From CAZGTQ01 sp964528575 (GTDB lineage Bacteria; Planctomycetota; UBA1135; GCA-002686595), in NCBI GenBank assembly GCA_964528575.1, contig CAZGTQ010000363.1, positions 1 to 15,288 on the forward strand: 15,288 bases of DNA, read 5' to 3'. The position numbers were made by a program, and so were the translations under genes. Each line of letters begins with the position of its first letter. Positions within the stretch are counted from its first letter, which is position 1. The notes under the pieces were generated by a model. It did not search any database and had not been told where the DNA came from. It saw nothing but the letters and a program-made list of their open reading frames with translations. Of the stretch, positions 6,927 to 13,098 are shown piece by piece.

Positions 6927-7112
6927 ATGACGCAGAACTACCAGAACCTGAGGAACGCGGTCGAGGCGATCGCCGACGACGTCGACAAGGCGGAGAAGGG
7001 CAACAAGGCGGCGACGTCTCGCGTGCGCAAGGCGATGCAGGACGTGAAGAACCTCGCTCAAGAGATCCGCAAGGAGATGCTCGAGCTGCGCGACGCGGGC
7101 GGCGCCGGCTGA
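6927..7112 (+). CDS. Short Hc1-type histone H1-like protein
   Basis: A 61-residue, mostly helical, charged protein. Residues 20-35, DKAEKGNKAATSRVRK, closely match the conserved KAEKGNKAAxxRVR block of chlamydial histone Hc1; the following segment (KNLAQEIRKEMLEL, 41-54) continues that helical domain. Chlamydial Hc1 has a long Lys-rich C-terminal tail that compacts DNA. Here the protein stops at GGAG, so only the N-terminal helical domain remains, as in short 'histone H1' proteins I recall from Bacteroidetes and related groups. The role is likely nucleoid-associated, but DNA binding without the tail is not established. It is preceded by a good ribosome site and followed by a hairpin terminator, so it is probably a single-gene unit. 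The family match rests on memory of the motif; the frame and start are well supported. Confidence 0.85.
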   Translation: MTQNYQNLRNAVEAIADDVDKAEKGNKAATSRVRKAMQDVKNLAQEIRKEMLELRDAGGAG

Positions 7113-7140
7113 TCCGACGCGACAGCGCTCGCACGATCCA

Positions 7141-7185
7141 CGAGCGGGCCGTGGGCTCCCGAGAGCGGGGCCTGCGGCCCGCTCG
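7141..7185. terminator. Hairpin terminator between convergent genes
   Basis: CGAGCGGGCC (7141-7150) pairs perfectly with GGCCCGCTCG (7176-7185). An alternative inner left arm, GAGCGGGGCC (7163-7172), can pair with the same right arm across a 3-nt loop with one bulge. It sits between the stop of the Hc1-like gene (7112) and the stop of the convergent DUF952 gene (7219), where a shared terminator is expected. There is no real T-tract; only CTTCGTT follows. Confidence 0.6.
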
Positions 7186-7218
7186 CTTCGTTCCGGCCCC
7201 GGCCGCCGGTGCGTGCGC

Positions 7219-7566
7219 TCAGTCCGGCTCGACCTCGAACTCCCGCCAGCCGCCGGCGCCGGGCCGGATCGAGCGGGCCGAGCGCACGTCGTCGCGCTCG
7301 AGGGCGCGGTACAGGTGCGGGAACGCCTCCGTGCCGCGCGAGGGCTCGACGACGAGCGCGTCCGAGGCACGGCCGAGGTCGATCTCGAGCAGCACGAGCG
7401 CGCGCGCGGCGGCGTAGTGCGTCTCGAGCGTGCCCGCGACCTGGTGCTCGAACGAGAGGTGCACGAAGCCCTCCGCCGCGAGCGAGGGCGGCTCCCAGGT
7501 GCCGCCGGCCGCGCTCCAGCGCTCCCACGCCGCGGGCTCGATCACGTGGAAGAGCCGCGCGGTCAT
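7219..7566 (-). CDS. DUF952 family protein
   Basis: A 115-residue protein matching DUF952: an LFHVIEPAAWERW start, SLAAEGFVHLSFEHQV at about 28-43, a strand ALVLLEIDLG (about 55-64), then VEPSRGTEAFPHLYRAL (about 72-88). The pattern HV...W...EGFVH...Q...FPHLY is the family signature. Members are small and of unproven biochemical function. The ATG overlaps the mqnD stop (ATGA), so it is translated with the menaquinone genes. Whether it takes part in that pathway is unknown; overlap argues for co-expression only. Family confidence is high, function none. Confidence 0.9.
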   Translation of the reverse strand: MTARLFHVIEPAAWERWSAAGGTWEPPSLAAEGFVHLSFEHQVAGTLETHYAAARALVLLEIDLGRASDALVVEPSRGTEAFPHLYRALERDDVRSARSIRPGAGGWREFEVEPD

Positions 7567-8411
7567 GCTCGAGCGATCTCCAGGCGCGTCCCCGGCGCGA
7601 CGACGCCCGCTTCGCCGGCGAGCCGCGCGAGCGCGTCGAGCGCGCGCCCGCCTTCCGCGCCGAGCTCCAGCGTGCGCTCGTTCACGTACAGCTCGACGTG
7701 CGCGCGCAGGACGTCGTCCGCCAGCTCCTGCGCCCAGCGCCGCATGCTCGCGAGGCACGCCGCGGGGTGCGCGTGGCCCCACTCGAGCGACGCGCGCACC
7801 GCCGTCTGGACCGCCGCGACGCGCTCGGGGCCGAGCGATCGGCGCGCGACGAGCCCGCCGAGCGGCAGCGGCGCGTCGGCGCGGCTCGCCCACGTGTCGC
7901 CGAGGTCCTCGACGAGCGCGAGCCCCTGCTCGCGCCACGTGAAGCGGCCCTCGTGGATGCAGACGCCCAGGTCGGCGCGCCGCGCGCGCAGCGCGGGCAT
8001 GATCGCCGAGAACACGACCTGCTCGACGCGGCCGGCGCCGGGGTGGAACAGGCGCCACAGCAGCGTCGCGGTCGTCCACTCGCCCGGGCACAGGACGCGC
8101 GCGTCGGGCGCGACGCGCTCGGCGCGCGTCGGCTCGGCGGCGAGCACGAGCGGCCCGACGCCGTGGCCGAGCGCGGAGCCCGACGGCAGCACGACGACGT
8201 CGCGCGCCATGCGCAGGGCCGCGTGGAACGAGACCTTGGCGACGTCGAGCTCGCCAGCGAGCATCCGTTCGTTCAGCTCCTGCACGTCGAGCAGCACGAT
8301 CTCGAACGGCGGCTCGCCCGGCGGGGGAGCGAGCTCCCCCGCGAGCAGCGCGTGGAACGCGAACGTGTCGTTGGGACACGTCGAGATGCCCAGGCGCAGC
8401 GCGCTCCTCAC
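7563..8411 (-). CDS. mqnD: 1,4-dihydroxy-6-naphthoate synthase MqnD (futalosine menaquinone pathway)
   Basis: A 282-residue protein of the MqnA/MqnD periplasmic-binding-protein-like family. The opening LGISTCPNDTFAFHALL (from about residue 7) is the MqnD hallmark, followed by the ELDVAKVSFHA block, GVGPLVL, a WTTATLLWRLF helix, DLGVCIHEGRFTW, and an LPLGGLVARR block. MqnD converts cyclic dehypoxanthinyl futalosine to 1,4-dihydroxy-6-naphthoate in the cytoplasm. GTG at 8411 was chosen because TGAGGG (8421-8416) lies 4 nt upstream and the protein then starts just before the conserved domain at the family's usual length; the longer reading frame runs into mqnB. It starts 7 nt after the mqnB stop and overlaps DUF952 downstream. 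MqnA, MqnC and MqnE must be elsewhere. Confidence 0.94.
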   Translation of the reverse strand: MRSALRLGISTCPNDTFAFHALLAGELAPPPGEPPFEIVLLDVQELNERMLAGELDVAKVSFHAALRMARDVVVLPSGSALGHGVGPLVLAAEPTRAERVAPDARVLCPGEWTTATLLWRLFHPGAGRVEQVVFSAIMPALRARRADLGVCIHEGRFTWREQGLALVEDLGDTWASRADAPLPLGGLVARRSLGPERVAAVQTAVRASLEWGHAHPAACLASMRRWAQELADDVLRAHVELYVNERTLELGAEGGRALDALARLAGEAGVVAPGTRLEIARA

Positions 8412-8415
8412 GTCG

Positions 8416-8421
8416 CCCTCA
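8416..8421 (-). promoter_or_regulatory. Ribosome binding site of mqnD overlapping the mqnB stop
   Basis: On the minus strand TGAGGG contains the mqnB stop TGA and a GAGGG Shine-Dalgarno core, 4 nt before GTG 8411. This decides the mqnD start and implies translational coupling. Confidence 0.7.
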
Positions 8422-9105
8422 CGATGCGGCGGCGCCGCGCCGCCCGAGCTCGGCGAGCACGCGCCGCCGCGCGGCAGCGAGCGCCGCGGGAATGCGCCAC
8501 GTCTTCGGGTCACGCTCGCCGACCCGGTTCGAGATGCCGCGCACGATCGTCACCGGCACGCGCGCGAGCGCGCACGCGAGCGCGACGCCGAAGCCCTCCA
8601 TGTCCTCGGCGACCGCGGCGGGGAAACGCCGGCGCCGCAGGTCGGCCTGCTCGCGGTCCGCCGACGCCGCGCACGTCGTGAGCAGCAGCGCGGCCGCGTC
8701 GTCTCCCGCGGCGAGCTCGAGCTCGTCGCCGATCGGCTCCGCGCTCGTCCCGTCGCTCCCGGGCCACTGCGGGAAGCCGAGCGCCGGCGGCCCGCTGAAG
8801 CCGCGCAGGTCGCCGACGCCGATGCCCTCGATCGCGACGCGCGCGAACGCGAGGGCCGTGCCGATCGGGTGCGCGTCCGTGTCGTACGCGCCGGCGATGC
8901 CCGCGAGGTAGACGTGGCTGGGACGCAGCGTGGCGACGAGGTGCGCCGTGCGCGCGGCCGCGGCGACCGCGCCGAACCCGCACAGGCTCTGGAGCGCGAG
9001 CCCCGGCTCGAAGGCGCCGTAGTCGAGCATCCGGCGCCGCTCGAGGTCCGTCGGAACGAGCAGGAGCGGGGCCGAGCCTGGAGAAACGTGCGCGTACGAG
9101 GGCAT
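8419..9105 (-). CDS. mqnB: Futalosine hydrolase MqnB
   Basis: A 228-residue nucleoside-phosphorylase-fold protein. Near the C-terminus AEDMEGFGVALACAL carries the purine/ribose-binding Glu-Asp-Met-Glu block of the MTA/SAH nucleosidase superfamily. It is followed by RGISNRVGERDPKTWRIPAAL, the version typical of futalosine hydrolase. The Gly-rich segment LCGFGAVAAAARTA and AGIAGAYD fit the N-terminal half. The enzyme removes hypoxanthine from futalosine or a related intermediate. ATG 9105 is preferred; an in-frame TTG at 9132 directly abuts the -10 box and is unlikely. No Shine-Dalgarno sequence is visible. It heads the mqnB-mqnD-DUF952 unit, divergent from the M28 peptidase gene. Confidence 0.92.
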   Translation of the reverse strand: MPSYAHVSPGSAPLLLVPTDLERRRMLDYGAFEPGLALQSLCGFGAVAAAARTAHLVATLRPSHVYLAGIAGAYDTDAHPIGTALAFARVAIEGIGVGDLRGFSGPPALGFPQWPGSDGTSAEPIGDELELAAGDDAAALLLTTCAASADREQADLRRRRFPAAVAEDMEGFGVALACALARVPVTIVRGISNRVGERDPKTWRIPAALAAARRRVLAELGRRGAAAS

Positions 9106-9132
9106 GTGCGAGGCCGATGGCGCGTGGAGCAA

Positions 9133-9138
9133 AGCTTA
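9133..9138 (-). promoter_or_regulatory. Putative -10 box of the mqnB operon
   Basis: On the minus strand TAAGCT lies 27 nt before ATG 9105, giving a short leader. It overlaps a HindIII-like AAGCTT palindrome. No good -35 is seen. It is back to back with the M28 promoter in a 111-bp divergent gap. Confidence 0.35.
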
Positions 9139-9161
9139 CAGACGCTCCCAGCCCTTTCTGT

Positions 9162-9167
9162 TAGCTT
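9162..9167 (+). promoter_or_regulatory. Putative -10 box of the M28 peptidase gene
   Basis: TAGCTT, identical to the EVE-gene box, lies 49 nt before ATG 9217. A TTACAG at 9136-9141 is 20 nt upstream, which is too far for a good -35. The implied leader of about 40 nt is C-rich and carries an 11-bp direct repeat. Confidence 0.35.
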
Positions 9168-9180
9168 CCGACCGGCTTCC

Positions 9181-9213
9181 TTCCCGGCCCCCAAGTCCCT
9201 GCTTCCCGGCCCC
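9181..9213 (+). repeat. 11-bp direct repeat in the M28 gene leader
   Basis: TTCCCGGCCCC occurs at 9181-9191 and again at 9203-9213, just before the ATG at 9217 and in place of any Shine-Dalgarno sequence. It is pyrimidine-rich and of unknown meaning. Confidence 0.6.
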
Positions 9214-9216
9214 GTC

Positions 9217-11046
9217 ATGAAGCGAATCGCCCCCGGCCCCACGGCCTTCGCAGCTCTTCTCGTGCTCGTCGCGCCGACCGTCGCGCTGCAGAGCGCCGAC
9301 GTCCGTGCCGACGTCCGTGCCGACGCGAGCACCGCCGCCGTGCACGCGGGCGACGACGCGAGCGCCGCCGTCGTCGACCGCGTCATCGCGCTCGGCCGCG
9401 ACGACAACCGCGTCCAGGAGCACCTCGACTACCTGACGAACGGCATCGGGCCGCGTCTGACGTCGTCGACGAACTTGACGCGCGCGTGCCAGTGGGCGGC
9501 CGCGCAGCTCGGCGCGTGGGGGCTCGACGCGCGCATCGAGAAGTGGGGCGAGTTCGCCGTCGGCTTCGACGCGCACGGTCAGAGGGGCGGGATGGTGCAC
9601 CCCGAGCGCATCGAGTACGTCTACCGCACGCCCGCCTGGTCGCCCGGCACGCCGGGTCCCGTGCGCGGGCCCGCGATCCTCGAGCCGGCGACGCTCGAGG
9701 AGCTCGCGGCGATCCGCGACCGGCTTCCCGGAGCCTGGATCGTGCGCACGCGCTCGCGCCCCAAGCGCACCGTGCGCAACGAGATCGAGGCCGCGCTCGA
9801 CGCCGCCGCGATCGCGGGCGAGGTGCGCCGCTCCGGCATGCGCATCCAGGTGTTCGGCAACCGCAACATCGCGATGGACGACCTGCCGACGCGCGTGAGC
9901 ATCTGGCTGCGCCAGGACCAGTGGGAGGATCTGTTCGAGCGGCTCGAGGGCGGCGCGGACGTCGAGCTCGAGTTCGACGTCGACAACCGCTTCCTGCCGG
10001 GGCCGATCCCGCTCTACAACGTCGTCGCGGACATCCCGGGCACCGAGCTCCCCGACGAGTACGTCGTCGTCGGCGGCCACATCGACAGTTGGCACGCCGC
10101 GACGGGGACGAACGACAACGGCACGGGCGTCGCGACGACGATGGAGGCCGCGCGCCTGCTCATGGCCGCGGGCGCGCGTCCGAAGCGCACGATCCGGTTC
10201 ATGCTGTGGAGCGGCGAGGAGCAGGGCCTGCTCGGCTCGCGCGGCTACGTCGAGCAGCACCCCGAGCTGATGCCGAAGATCAGCGCCGCGCTCGTGCACG
10301 ACATGGGCACGAACTACCTCTCGGGCATCGAGGTGCCCGCGGGGCTCGCGAAACAGCTCGAGCCGGTGTTCGCGCCGGTGATGGAGCTCGATCCCGAGAT
10401 GCCGTTCGAGATCGAGGAGAACGAGGGCCTCAGCCGCATGGCCGGCTCGAGCGACCACGCGTCGTTCCTGCGCGAGGGCGTGCCGGGGCTGTTCTGGCAG
10501 CAGGCGGGTCGCTCGACCTACGGCGACTTCTGGCACACGCACTTCGACACGTTCGACTCGGCGATCCCGGAGTACCAGCAGCACTCGGCGGTCGTCGTCG
10601 CGGTCGCCGCGTACAACATCGCGAATCTCGACGTATTGCTCGAGCGCGACGGCCTGTTCCGCGAGGGCAGCGACCGGCGCCGCTCGAGCACGCGCCGGCG
10701 CATGGGCGTCTACCTGGACGAGAACGAGGTGGTCGAGTTCTCCGAGGACGGCAGCATGGCCGAGGCCGCGGGCTGGGAATCGGGGGACGTGATCCTCGCG
10801 ATCGACGGCGTCGCGGTCTCGAGCCAGCGCGAAGTCGTCGAGGAGCTGCAGAAGGGCGGCCCGAAGAAGACGTTCAAGCTCCAGCGCGGCGAGGAGACGA
10901 TCGAGTCGGTGCTCGACTTCACCGGCACGCCGTCGGAGAAGGCGCGCGAGGAGGAGGCCCGCCGCGCGCGCGAGGAGGCCGAGCAGGCCGACGAAGAGGC
11001 CGGCGGCGAGAAGAAGGACGCGGAGACGACCGACTTGCGCCGTTGA
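9217..11046 (+). CDS. Secreted M28-family zinc metallopeptidase with C-terminal PDZ domain
   Basis: A 609-residue protein with a signal peptide (hydrophobic about 10-24), a pre-domain, an M28 aminopeptidase-type catalytic domain (about 265-480), a PDZ domain (about 496-569) and a Glu/Arg/Ala-rich charged tail (575-609). The co-catalytic zinc ligands are visible: His288 (GGHIDSW), Asp300 (TNDNGTG), Glu334/Glu335 (SGEEQG, catalytic base and ligand), Asp362 (HDMG) and His440 (HTHFDT). All are intact, so an active di-zinc exopeptidase acting outside the cytoplasm is expected. The PDZ block has GDVILAIDGVAV and probably binds substrate tails or partners. Residues 27-36 come from a 12-bp tandem repeat (ADVRADVRAD). 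No in-frame ATG, GTG or TTG was found shortly upstream of ATG 9217. It is monocistronic, closed by a strong hairpin. Confidence 0.94.
   Translation: MKRIAPGPTAFAALLVLVAPTVALQSADVRADVRADASTAAVHAGDDASAAVVDRVIALGRDDNRVQEHLDYLTNGIGPRLTSSTNLTRACQWAAAQLGAWGLDARIEKWGEFAVGFDAHGQRGGMVHPERIEYVYRTPAWSPGTPGPVRGPAILEPATLEELAAIRDRLPGAWIVRTRSRPKRTVRNEIEAALDAAAIAGEVRRSGMRIQVFGNRNIAMDDLPTRVSIWLRQDQWEDLFERLEGGADVELEFDVDNRFLPGPIPLYNVVADIPGTELPDEYVVVGGHIDSWHAATGTNDNGTGVATTMEAARLLMAAGARPKRTIRFMLWSGEEQGLLGSRGYVEQHPELMPKISAALVHDMGTNYLSGIEVPAGLAKQLEPVFAPVMELDPEMPFEIEENEGLSRMAGSSDHASFLREGVPGLFWQQAGRSTYGDFWHTHFDTFDSAIPEYQQHSAVVVAVAAYNIANLDVLLERDGLFREGSDRRRSSTRRRMGVYLDENEVVEFSEDGSMAEAAGWESGDVILAIDGVAVSSQREVVEELQKGGPKKTFKLQRGEETIESVLDFTGTPSEKAREEEARRAREEAEQADEEAGGEKKDAETTDLRR
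9295..9324 (+). repeat. 12-bp tandem repeat (2.5 copies) at the mature N-terminus of the M28 peptidase
   Basis: GCCGACGTCCGT occurs at 9295-9306 and 9307-9318, with a half copy GCCGAC following. It encodes ADVRADVRAD (residues 27-36) right after the signal peptide, a linker region where copy number could change without harm. Confidence 0.8.
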
Positions 11047-11064
11047 GGAGCGACGTCGCCCCCC

Positions 11065-11102
11065 GCGGGCCCGCGGGCGCCAGGACGCGCCCGCGGGCCC
11101 GC
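11065..11102 (+). terminator. Perfect 16-bp GC hairpin terminator after the M28 peptidase gene
   Basis: The left arm 11065-11080 and right arm 11087-11102 are perfect reverse complements (16 bp, all G/C) around a 6-nt loop, CAGGAC. It starts 18 nt after the stop codon. Only TGACGTTT follows, so it lacks a proper T-tract, but stem strength and position argue for transcription termination. Its last base is also the first base of the downstream -35. Confidence 0.75.
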
Positions 11103-11130
11103 TGACGTTTCGCGCCCGGTCCCGTAACGT
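11102..11130 (+). promoter_or_regulatory. Putative promoter of the methyltransferase gene (leaderless)
   Basis: CTGACG (11102-11107) and TAACGT (11125-11130) are separated by 17 nt, and the -10 ends 8 nt before ATG 11139. This is the best -35/-10 pair in the window. The absence of a Shine-Dalgarno sequence fits a leaderless mRNA. Confidence 0.55.
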
Positions 11131-11138
11131 TGTCGCGC

Positions 11139-11792
11139 ATGGGCTGGTACGCCGAGCACGTTCTGCCGCGCTGCATCGACCGCGCGCTGCGCGGCGAGGA
11201 GCACGCCGAGGTGCGCGAGCGCAGTCTCGCTCCGGCGCGCGGGCGCGTGCTCGAGATCGGCTTCGGCTCCGGGCTCAATCTGCCGCACTACCGGCACGAC
11301 CCCGCGGGCGAGAGCGGCGTGAGCGAGCTGCTCGCGATCGACCCCGCGACGCTCGGGCGCAAGCTCGCGCGCGCGCGCCTCGCGGCCACCTCGCTCCCCG
11401 TGCGCGTCCTCGATCTCGGCGCGCACGACCGGCTCCCGCTCGACGACGCCGCGGTCGACGAGGTCGTGTCGACGTGGACCCTGTGCACGGTCGCCGACGC
11501 GGACGCGACGCTCGCCGAGCTGCGTCGCGTGCTCGTCCCCGGCGGCGTGCTGCGCTTCGTCGAGCACGGCCGCTCGCGCGACGAGCGCATCGCGCGCTGG
11601 CAGCGCCGGCTGACCCCGATCCAGGCCTTCGTCGGCGGCGGCTGCCGGCTCGACCGGCCGATCGACGCGCTCGTGCGCGGCGCGGGCTTCGCGCTCGACG
11701 CGCTCAGCGAGTACGAGCTCGAGGGCCCGCGCGTCTACACGTACACCTACGAGGGCGTCGCGCGCGCGCCGCGCGCCGCGGCGGCGACGTGA
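11139..11792 (+). CDS. Class I SAM-dependent methyltransferase (METTL7/UbiE-like)
   Basis: A 217-residue Rossmann-fold methyltransferase. SAM motif I is VLEIGFGSGLN (about 37-47), an acidic strand end LLAIDP follows, then STWTLCTVADADATLAELRRVL (post-I/IV region) and GGVLRFVEHG (motif VI region). The WTLCTV and RFVEHG blocks are typical of the METTL7-like branch, which often acts on lipids or small thiols, but the substrate is not predictable. ATG 11139 is preferred to an earlier in-frame TTG at 11130, which overlaps the -10 box. The stop overlaps the start of the SGNH protein gene, so the pair is co-translated. Confidence 0.9.
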   Translation: MGWYAEHVLPRCIDRALRGEEHAEVRERSLAPARGRVLEIGFGSGLNLPHYRHDPAGESGVSELLAIDPATLGRKLARARLAATSLPVRVLDLGAHDRLPLDDAAVDEVVSTWTLCTVADADATLAELRRVLVPGGVLRFVEHGRSRDERIARWQRRLTPIQAFVGGGCRLDRPIDALVRGAGFALDALSEYELEGPRVYTYTYEGVARAPRAAAAT

Positions 11793-13081
11793 GCGGCGCG
11801 CCCACCGCTCCCCGGCGCCGCCCGCGCCTCGTGACGCGGCTCGCGCTCGTGCTCGTCGCGCTGGTCGCGGCGCCGCTCGCGGGCGAGGCGCTCTACCGCG
11901 TCTGGTGCCGCGTCCAGGGTGCGCCGTACCGCAAGGAGTCCGCCGCGGACGAGATCCTCGGCGTCGTGCACTCGATGAACCAGCCGGTGCCGCTCGCGCT
12001 CGACGAAGAGCCGGGCGCGGACCTCCTCGGCGTGACGATCGCGCACGAGCCGCACCCGTTCTACGGCTACGAGGTCCCGGCGCAGCAGGACGTGATCGCG
12101 ACGCAAATCGCGCGGCTCGCGCGCGCGGACGCGGACGAGCGCTACTGGGTGCTCGTCGTCGGCGGCTCGGTCGCCGCGATGCTCGGCGAGCTGGGCGGCG
12201 AGCGTGTGGCCGAGCTGCTCGGAGCGGCTGCGCCGGTCGCGGGCCGCGACGTCGAGGTGCTGAACCACGGCCGCGGCGGCTTCAAGCAGCCGCAGCAGCT
12301 CATGCTCGTCGCGCACCTGTTCTCGCTCGGCCTCGTGCCCGACGCGGTGATCAACGTCGACGGCTTCAACGAGGTCGCGCTCGGCAACCACAACGCGACG
12401 CTCGGCGTGCACCCGAGCTACCCGCACTGGCCGCGCTGGGGCAACCTCTCGGGCGCGCACGCGTCCGACCCGCGCGCGCTCGACCTGTTTGCCGCGATCT
12501 GGACGACGCAGCGCGAGGTGCGCGAGCTCGCCGAGCGCGTGCTCAACTCCGGTTGGCACGCGAGCGCGCTCGTCGGCCGCTGGACCGCGTGGCGCGCCCG
12601 CGTCCTGCGCGCGCGCTGGGGCGAGCTGCAGGCGCGCTACCTCGAGGCGCTCGGGAGCGACGCGTCCCGCGGCGGCCGCGGCCCCGCCTTCGACGCGTCG
12701 CCCGACGCCGCGCTGCGCACGATCGTCGACGGTTGGGAGGACGCGTCGCGCTCCTTGCGCGGGCTGTGCGCGGCGCACGGCGTCGCGTACCTGCACGTGC
12801 TGCAGCCGACGCTGCACGACGCGGGCTCCAAGTCGCTGACGGCCGAGGAGCTCGCCGTCTCGGTCACGGACCCCGCGTGGAAGGACGGCGTCGTGCGCGG
12901 CTACCCGCTGCTCGAGGAGCGCGCCCGCGCGCTCGCCGCCGAGGGCTTCCCGATCGCGGACCTGACCGGCGTCTTCACGGGCGTGAGCGAGACGCTCTAC
13001 TTCGACGTCTGCCACTTCGGAGCCGAGGGCAACCGCCTCTTCGCCGAGGCGATCGCACAGGAGCTCGCGGCGCGGTTGTGA
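11789..13081 (+). CDS. Membrane-anchored SGNH/GDSL-hydrolase-like protein
   Basis: A 430-residue protein with an Arg-rich N-terminus followed by a transmembrane or signal-anchor helix (about residues 15-34), then an extracytoplasmic domain. The SGNH catalytic blocks can be read in order: VVGGSVA with Ser127 (block I), NHGRGGFKQPQQ around Gly161 (block II), GFNE with Asn194 (block III), and YFDVCHFG with Asp406 and His409 (block V). All four key residues are present, so an esterase or acyl-transfer activity on cell-surface material is plausible. The GTG start overlaps the methyltransferase stop (GTGA). The 3' end forms a hairpin with the convergent gap. The long insertion between blocks III and V, including a HWPRWGN segment, makes it larger than simple GDSL esterases. 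Substrate unknown. Confidence 0.85.
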   Translation: MSGAPTAPRRRPRLVTRLALVLVALVAAPLAGEALYRVWCRVQGAPYRKESAADEILGVVHSMNQPVPLALDEEPGADLLGVTIAHEPHPFYGYEVPAQQDVIATQIARLARADADERYWVLVVGGSVAAMLGELGGERVAELLGAAAPVAGRDVEVLNHGRGGFKQPQQLMLVAHLFSLGLVPDAVINVDGFNEVALGNHNATLGVHPSYPHWPRWGNLSGAHASDPRALDLFAAIWTTQREVRELAERVLNSGWHASALVGRWTAWRARVLRARWGELQARYLEALGSDASRGGRGPAFDASPDAALRTIVDGWEDASRSLRGLCAAHGVAYLHVLQPTLHDAGSKSLTAEELAVSVTDPAWKDGVVRGYPLLEERARALAAEGFPIADLTGVFTGVSETLYFDVCHFGAEGNRLFAEAIAQELAARL

Positions 13082-13089
13082 GCGCCGCG
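13066..13089. terminator. Hairpin straddling the SGNH gene stop, shared convergent terminator
   Basis: CGCGGCGC (13066-13073) pairs perfectly with GCGCCGCG (13082-13089) across an 8-nt loop that contains the TGA stop. It fills most of the 17-bp gap before the convergent reductase gene, so it may stop transcription from both sides. There is no T-tract. Confidence 0.5.
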
Positions 13090-13098
13090 CGCGCGCCG

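Noticed and set aside
8412..8513. Longer N-terminus for MqnD
   Set aside because: The extension is Arg/Pro-rich, lies inside mqnB, and the ribosome site TGAGGG points to GTG 8411.
7213..9216. Upstream extension of the M28 peptidase frame
   Set aside because: Antisense to DUF952, mqnD and mqnB, which show clear family motifs. The signal peptide begins at ATG 9217.
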